From NCBI GenBank assembly GCA_021157505.1, contig JAGGWI010000141.1:1-9534 (forward strand): a DNA stretch of 9,534 bases. The letters are read 5' to 3'. Positions 5,586 to 9,534 of the stretch are shown in pieces. The DNA comes from Desulfuromusa sp. Lineage in GTDB: Bacteria > Desulfobacterota > Desulfuromonadia > Desulfuromonadales > Geopsychrobacteraceae. The notes below the pieces were generated by a model. The model was given only the letters and a program-made list of their open reading frames with translations, searched no databases and was not told the DNA's origin. Position 1 is the first letter of the stretch. Every line of letters begins with the position of its first letter. The translations under genes were made by a program, and so were the position numbers.

Positions 5586-6683
5586 ATGACAGATATGGCA
5601 CAATCACATTATCAGCTGGGAATGAACTACTTTCAGGGGAAGGGGGTAGAAAAGTCCTTCTCCGAAGCGATGAAGTGGTTCCGGCTAGCGGCTCAACATC
5701 GCCATCCCCGGGCAGTATTCATGCTTGGCCGGATGTACGATAAAGGGACAGGAACCACAGAAAATCCGGCAGAGGCGGCAAAATATTACCTGCAATCTGC
5801 CGAACTGGGATATGAGCGCGCACAGAATGTAGCTGGCCAGATCTATATCAAGGGTCGCGGCGTACCGGCAGATTATGATCAGGCTCTCCACTGGTTTCGT
5901 AAAGCAGCCGATCAAAACTATTCAGACGCTCAATACAACCTTGGACTGATGTACGCGAAAGGACATGGGGTTCCAAAAGACTTTATCGAAGCCAAACGCT
6001 GGTGGGGAATGGCCGCCGATCAAGGAAATTCTAAAGTTCAATTTACCCTTGGACACATGTATCTGGTCGGCAAGGGGGTAAAAAAGAATTATTCCAAAGC
6101 ACGCCAATGGTTGCGCCAGGCAGCAGATCAAGGGTTGCCCACTGCTCAATACCATTTAGGCATGATGTATGCCAGAGGGACCGGGGTTCTACAAAGTTAT
6201 ACAGAAGCACGACAATGGCTACAGAAAGCTGCCGAGCAGAACTATCTCGATGCCATTTATAACCTGGGCAAATTACTCAGTTCCAGTAGTGAGGAGGTAC
6301 GCGACCCCACTTCGGCAGTTGTCCTGCTCAAACAAGCTGCAACCCGTGGACACCAACGGTCTCAGGTTCTTCTGGGACAACATTTTGTTAAGGGGGTTGG
6401 TACGGCACAGGATTATCAACTGGCCTATCATTGGTGGCTGGAGGCGGCCAATGCCGGAAATGCTGATGCCCAATATAATCTGGGAATCATGTACCTCAAC
6501 GGTAAAGGGGTCGAAAAAAATCCTTTGGAAGGTAAAAAATGGCTGACCGATGCTGCAGATCAGGGGCACACAAAAGCCCAGTACTGCCTCGGGGTTATGT
6601 ACTCTACCGGCAGAGGAGTTCCTCTGGATATGGATGAAGCTTTCCGCTGGAAAGAGGCGGCTGAGTTTTGGGAGTCACTCTAG
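5586..6683 (+). CDS. Sel1-like (SLR) tetratricopeptide repeat protein, ten repeats
   Basis: The protein of 365 aa consists of four leading residues and ten consecutive 36-residue Sel1 repeats, the last with one extra residue. A typical unit is AQYNLGLMYAKGHGVPKDF followed by about 17 residues ending in AADQGN. Each unit folds as two antiparallel helices, so the whole should form a solenoid for protein binding. Repeat 7 (residues 221-256) has lost the G-G-GV loop and reads LLSSSSEEVRDP instead. There is no signal peptide, membrane segment or extra domain, so a cytoplasmic scaffold or adaptor is likely. The partner is unknown. The start is ATG 5586, with AGAGG 6-7 nt upstream; a TTG at 5556 in frame would add ten residues inside a leader hairpin and is less likely. 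It stands alone, with its own candidate promoter. Confidence 0.9.
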   Translation: MTDMAQSHYQLGMNYFQGKGVEKSFSEAMKWFRLAAQHRHPRAVFMLGRMYDKGTGTTENPAEAAKYYLQSAELGYERAQNVAGQIYIKGRGVPADYDQALHWFRKAADQNYSDAQYNLGLMYAKGHGVPKDFIEAKRWWGMAADQGNSKVQFTLGHMYLVGKGVKKNYSKARQWLRQAADQGLPTAQYHLGMMYARGTGVLQSYTEARQWLQKAAEQNYLDAIYNLGKLLSSSSEEVRDPTSAVVLLKQAATRGHQRSQVLLGQHFVKGVGTAQDYQLAYHWWLEAANAGNADAQYNLGIMYLNGKGVEKNPLEGKKWLTDAADQGHTKAQYCLGVMYSTGRGVPLDMDEAFRWKEAAEFWESL

Positions 6684-6697
6684 CTCCATCCGGAGCT
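6682..6697 (+). terminator. Weak hairpin at the end of the Sel1-repeat gene
   Basis: AGCTCC (6682-6687) pairs perfectly with GGAGCT (6692-6697) around ATCC, starting inside the stop codon. No T-run follows, so it is at best a partial terminator or mRNA 3'-end stabiliser. Confidence 0.3.
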
Positions 6698-6778
6698 TCC
6701 AGATAGAATACTAACTAACATCCGGGTCAGGGATAATCAGACCCAAACTAATATTCTTTAACAAATAAATATTCCTTA

Positions 6779-6806
6779 TTGCATAGCCAATGCATTTATG
6801 CATAAT
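6779..6806 (+). promoter_or_regulatory. Candidate promoter of the sigma-54 activator gene, overlapping its operator
   Basis: A -10-like CATAAT (6801-6806, 5/6) and a -35-like TTGCAT (6779-6784, 3/6) are 16 bp apart. The predicted start is at about 6812-6813, on or next to the ATG at 6813. The palindromic operator at 6790-6805 fills the space between the two boxes, so a bound regulator would block the polymerase. Confidence 0.35.
6790..6805. promoter_or_regulatory. Palindromic operator, copy 1 (regulator gene)
   Basis: ATGCATTTATGCATAA contains ATGCAT twice and has dyad symmetry. It matches 8556-8571 at 15 of 16 bases. It also sits inside a wider set of TGCAT half-sites (TTGCAT at 6779-6784, ATGCAA at 6813-6818) arranged symmetrically around about 6798. 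This is the likely autoregulatory binding site of the Fis-type HTH in the adjacent activator. Confidence 0.6.
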
Positions 6807-6812
6807 AGCGAT

Positions 6813-8540
6813 ATGCAAACCCTTTCCACAACCCCACAACTTCAGGCTCTGGCTGACGCGACCGCACGAGTTATGATTGTTGTTGATCTGCAAGGGACGA
6901 TCACCCTCCTCAGCAAACTTGCCCTGAAACAACTCAACCTTTCTGCTGGAGATTCTCTCGAATCAGAACTCCCCGGTTTTTGGCTGCAGGTCAGCAAAAT
7001 TCTTGACGGGTCGCAAGTCAGCTGTGAAATCCCATTGCAAATTGTTGATCGGGAATATCTGGTCGGGGTTAATCCATACCTGGAAAATGAACGTATCTGT
7101 GCTGCCGTCTGTATCCTTGTTGATGGCACCCAACTCGATACAATGACCCGACGGCTCCCCTCCTTCCAGACTCTTTCCCGCGAACTTGATACAATTATTG
7201 ACTCATCATCCGACGGCTTGTTTGTCTGCGATGCAAGTGCCAACGTGATCCGCATGAATCCAGCCTCTGAAAAAATTCACAATTTATCAGCCAGCAAAAT
7301 TGTTGGCCGCAATATGCGAGAGTTGATTGAAGATGGATTCATCTCCCGTTCCGCCGCACTGGAAGCGACTGAAAGTAAACGGCGGGTCAGCCTGCTGCAG
7401 GATAAAGATGGCCATAAATTGATCTCTATTGCGACACCAGTTTTTGATGACCAGGGGGAACTCAATCGAGTTGTCGTCAGCGAGCGGGATATCACCGAAA
7501 TTGATAATTTGCAGCGAGAACTGGAAAAACAGGAGGCCATCAAAGATAGTTTTCGTGATCAGATGGTGGCAATGCAACAAACCGAACTTGACTCACAACA
7601 GATTATCGCCCGCAGCCCGGCAATGGTTCGCGCCCTGCAACAATCTATCAAAGTTGCCAAGGCCGACTCTTCAGTGCTGATTTTAGGAGAATCGGGCGTA
7701 GGCAAGGGGCTGATAGCCGACCTGATCCATAAAAATTCAGTCCGGGCTGAGCAACCACTGATCAAAATCAACTGTGGTGCAATTCCCGAATCATTAATTG
7801 AAGCAGAGCTGTTTGGATACGAAAAAGGGGCTTTTACCGGTGCTTTAGCCAGCGGGAAACCGGGTCACTTTGAACTGGCTGATAAAGGGACCCTGTTTCT
7901 TGATGAGGTTGCTGAACTGCCACTTTCTTCGCAGGTAAAACTGCTCCGTTTCCTCGAAGATGGTCGCATCACCCGTCTCGGCGACACCAAAAGCCGCACT
8001 GTCAACGTGCGAGTCCTGGCGGCCACCCATCAGGATCTGGAAAAGATGGTTGAACAAAGCAGATTTCGCCTCGACCTCTACTACCGCCTCAATGTCATCC
8101 CGATTCAGGTTCCAGCAGTGCGCGACCGCCACGATTGCATTATTCCACTGATCCGCCACTACATTGATCAATTCACCCGAAAAACCGGTTCTCGCAGACG
8201 GCTGACCAGAGCGGCATTAGATAGTTTGAGCGTCTATCCCTACCCCGGAAATGTCAGAGAGTTGATGAATATTTGTGAACGTCTGGTGGTAATGTCGGAG
8301 ACCGAGCTGATTGATCTCTCCGATCTGCCGACACAGGTCACCTCCCATGCCCAACAAAACGAGTTTTCCAACGCCAACCTCCCCCCTGGCACATCGCTAC
8401 AACAAGCCCTTGATCAGGTTGAAAAAGAGTTGCTTAAAAAAGCACTGCAACAGTTTCATAATCAAACGGAGATTGCGCAGGCTCTTGATGTTAACCAATC
8501 GACAATTGCCAGAAAGTTAAAAAAACATGGGCTTCGTTGA
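6813..8540 (+). CDS. PAS-domain sigma-54 enhancer-binding protein, likely regulator of pruA
   Basis: This cytoplasmic activator hydrolyses ATP to open sigma-54 RNA polymerase complexes. It is 575 aa from the ATG at 6813. There is an N-terminal PAS-like sensor (about 10-110), a clearer PAS domain (about 123-230, LDTIIDSSSDGLFVCDASANV through ERDITEI), a short coiled coil (about 230-262), and an AAA+ domain (about 265-490). The AAA+ domain has Walker A GESGVGKG at 292-299, the sigma-54 contact loop GAFTGA at 339-344, and Walker B FLDE with D364/E365. A C-terminal TyrR/Fis-like HTH (551-575, EIAQALDVNQSTIARKLKKHGL) ends the protein. No receiver domain is present, so it probably senses a small molecule through the PAS domains. 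Proline or P5C is my inference from context. An ATG at 6798 is also in frame, but it lies inside the operator palindrome. Neither start has a clear SD. Confidence 0.93.
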   Translation: MQTLSTTPQLQALADATARVMIVVDLQGTITLLSKLALKQLNLSAGDSLESELPGFWLQVSKILDGSQVSCEIPLQIVDREYLVGVNPYLENERICAAVCILVDGTQLDTMTRRLPSFQTLSRELDTIIDSSSDGLFVCDASANVIRMNPASEKIHNLSASKIVGRNMRELIEDGFISRSAALEATESKRRVSLLQDKDGHKLISIATPVFDDQGELNRVVVSERDITEIDNLQRELEKQEAIKDSFRDQMVAMQQTELDSQQIIARSPAMVRALQQSIKVAKADSSVLILGESGVGKGLIADLIHKNSVRAEQPLIKINCGAIPESLIEAELFGYEKGAFTGALASGKPGHFELADKGTLFLDEVAELPLSSQVKLLRFLEDGRITRLGDTKSRTVNVRVLAATHQDLEKMVEQSRFRLDLYYRLNVIPIQVPAVRDRHDCIIPLIRHYIDQFTRKTGSRRRLTRAALDSLSVYPYPGNVRELMNICERLVVMSETELIDLSDLPTQVTSHAQQNEFSNANLPPGTSLQQALDQVEKELLKKALQQFHNQTEIAQALDVNQSTIARKLKKHGLR

Positions 8541-8544
8541 GCCC
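8529..8544 (+). terminator. Short hairpin over the activator stop codon
   Basis: GGGCTT (8529-8534) pairs with GAGCCC (8539-8544) around CGTT, with one T-G wobble. It spans the TGA stop. There is no T-run, so termination here is uncertain. Confidence 0.3.
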
Positions 8545-8554
8545 TTACGGCTTC

Positions 8555-8571
8555 TATGCATTTCTGCATAA
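8555..8571. promoter_or_regulatory. Palindromic operator, copy 2: likely upstream activating sequence of pruA
   Basis: TATGCA-tttc-TGCATA (8555-8570) is a perfect 6-bp inverted repeat with a 4-base spacer. Bases 8556-8571 match the operator over the regulator start at 15 of 16 positions. It ends 140 bp upstream of the -24/-12 element of pruA, the normal distance for a sigma-54 enhancer site. I saw no good IHF site in between, although the stretch is AT-rich and could bend. Confidence 0.65.
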
Positions 8572-8710
8572 ACAAGTGATGATAACGTTTCCAATGATCA
8601 ATTTATCCTGACAGCAGCCCCTCTTATATTTTTCTATTCATTTTAATTCCCCAGTATAAACAAATACTTAACAACAATTCAAGCGATACTCCAGACAGTA
8701 AAACAGAGTT

Positions 8711-8726
8711 TGGCATCTTCGTTGCT
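8711..8726 (+). promoter_or_regulatory. Sigma-54 (-24/-12) promoter of pruA
   Basis: TGGCATCTTCGTTGCT fits the consensus TGGCAYRNNNNTTGCW at all but one position (C instead of R at 8717). The invariant GG (8712-8713) and GC (8724-8725) are spaced by exactly 10 bp. The predicted start at about 8737 gives a leader of about 50 nt before the pruA ATG. It lies directly downstream of a gene for a sigma-54 activator. Confidence 0.88.
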
Positions 8727-8785
8727 AATAAAAGTTCCCGATAGAAACAAATAGCAGTGTTACTTTAAATTTAAGGAGAACATTA

Positions 8786-9534
8786 ATGACTGTTCTAAAC
8801 AACGCCGCAATCAATATCCCTTTCCCCCAGAATGAGCCAGTTCTCTCCTATGCCCCCGGCACCCCGGAACGGCAGAAGATCAAAGAAGCACTGGAAGAAC
8901 TGAAATCGAAACAGATAGAAGTTCCCCTGATCATTGGTGGCAAGGAAGTTCGCACCGGCAATCTGGCTAAAATCGCCTGCCCCCATGATCATTCGATTGA
9001 ATTGGGCCAATACCACAAAGCTGGTGCCAAAGAGGTTCAGATGGCGATTGATGCGGCCATGGCTGCCAAGCCGGTTTGGCAAAGTCTCCGTTGGGAAGAA
9101 CGGGCTTCGATCTTTCTGAAAGCAGCGGATCTGTTAGCGGGCCCGTATCGGTTCCTGATCAATGCAGCCACCATGCTCAATATCAGCAAAAGCCCTTTTC
9201 AGGCTGAGATTGATGCTGCTTGTGAACTGATCGACTTCCTCCGCTTCAATGTCTACTTTGCTCAGGAAATCTATAAAGATCAACCGCTCCATTCCCCTTC
9301 ACCGATATGGAACTATGTTCAGCATCGCCCCCTCGAAGGGTTTGTCTTTGCTGTGGCACCATTTAACTTTACCGCCATTGCCGGTAATCTACCGACCGCA
9401 CCAGCGATCATGGGTAATACTGTGGTCTGGAAACCGGCTTCCTCTGCCGTTTATGCCCCTTACTATTTGATGAAAATGTTTCAGGAAGCGGGGATGCCAG
9501 ACGGTGTTCTCAACTTTGTCCCCGGCTCCGGCAG
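8786..9534 (+). CDS. pruA: 1-pyrroline-5-carboxylate (glutamate-semialdehyde) dehydrogenase, N-terminal part, cut by window edge
   Basis: This NAD-dependent aldehyde dehydrogenase oxidises glutamate gamma-semialdehyde, the open form of P5C, to glutamate. It is the second step of proline breakdown and also ends ornithine and arginine routes. From ATG 8786, with AAGGAG 7 nt upstream, 249 codons read without a stop to the window end. The sequence follows the ALDH4A1-like 'group 1' P5C dehydrogenases. Residues 133-163 (SKSPFQAEIDAACELIDFLRFNVYFAQEIYK) are family-specific. RPLEGFVFAVAPFNFTAIAGNLPTAPAIMGNTVVWKPAS (181-219) includes the oxyanion Asn (PFN) and the cofactor-binding lysine of VWKP. The catalytic cysteine lies beyond the window. 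It is a stand-alone enzyme, not a PutA fusion. The proline dehydrogenase gene is not in the window. It is expressed from the -24/-12 promoter just upstream. Confidence 0.95.
   Translation, partial: MTVLNNAAINIPFPQNEPVLSYAPGTPERQKIKEALEELKSKQIEVPLIIGGKEVRTGNLAKIACPHDHSIELGQYHKAGAKEVQMAIDAAMAAKPVWQSLRWEERASIFLKAADLLAGPYRFLINAATMLNISKSPFQAEIDAACELIDFLRFNVYFAQEIYKDQPLHSPSPIWNYVQHRPLEGFVFAVAPFNFTAIAGNLPTAPAIMGNTVVWKPASSAVYAPYYLMKMFQEAGMPDGVLNFVPGSG

Noticed and set aside
6842..7255. Antisense open frames within the sigma-54 activator (also near 7277-7580 and 7845-8171)
   Set aside because: They are shadows of a strongly conserved coding sequence, with no motifs and no ribosome sites.

Overview
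The window reads as ordinary chromosome from a Gram-negative, selenium-using bacterium. A Desulfuromonadota-type (Geobacter, Desulfuromonas or Pelobacter-like) host is my best guess. The guess rests on the mix of SelU, an ALDH4-type P5C dehydrogenase under a sigma-54 activator, an ArnT-like GT39 enzyme and a moderate G+C content. It is an inference, not a database result. There are eight protein genes, two of them cut by the window edges, and one tRNA.

Left part (1-2290, minus strand). In transcription order this holds selU (mnmH, tRNA 2-selenouridine synthase), a small DUF559 (Vsr-like PD-(D/E)XK) nuclease gene, and the 5' part of pepA (leucyl aminopeptidase). The DUF559 gene is fitted exactly between two copies of a C-tract/G-tract palindromic repeat. 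The repeats touch both its start and stop codons and supply its ribosome binding site. This looks like a small gene-carrying repeat cassette placed between two housekeeping genes.

Middle (2291-5393). A divergent initiator tRNA-Met has its own promoter and a strong terminator. It is followed by an RluA-family pseudouridine synthase gene, probably starting at a TTG. Next comes about 420 bp without a convincing gene, holding a 19-bp-arm REP-like palindrome, a possible decayed reading frame, a candidate promoter and a set of competing hairpin arms. Then comes a GT39/ArnT-like membrane glycosyltransferase gene.

Right part (5394-9534, plus strand). A protein made almost wholly of ten 36-residue Sel1 repeats is followed by a PAS-containing sigma-54 enhancer-binding protein and then the first half of pruA (1-pyrroline-5-carboxylate dehydrogenase). 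A near-perfect -24/-12 (sigma-54) promoter lies before pruA. A 16-bp palindrome (ATGCATTTNTGCATAA) occurs once over the regulator's own start region and once between the regulator and pruA, 140 bp upstream of the -24/-12 element. Together these form a readable circuit: the activator probably represses itself and switches on proline or glutamate-semialdehyde catabolism through sigma-54 RNA polymerase.
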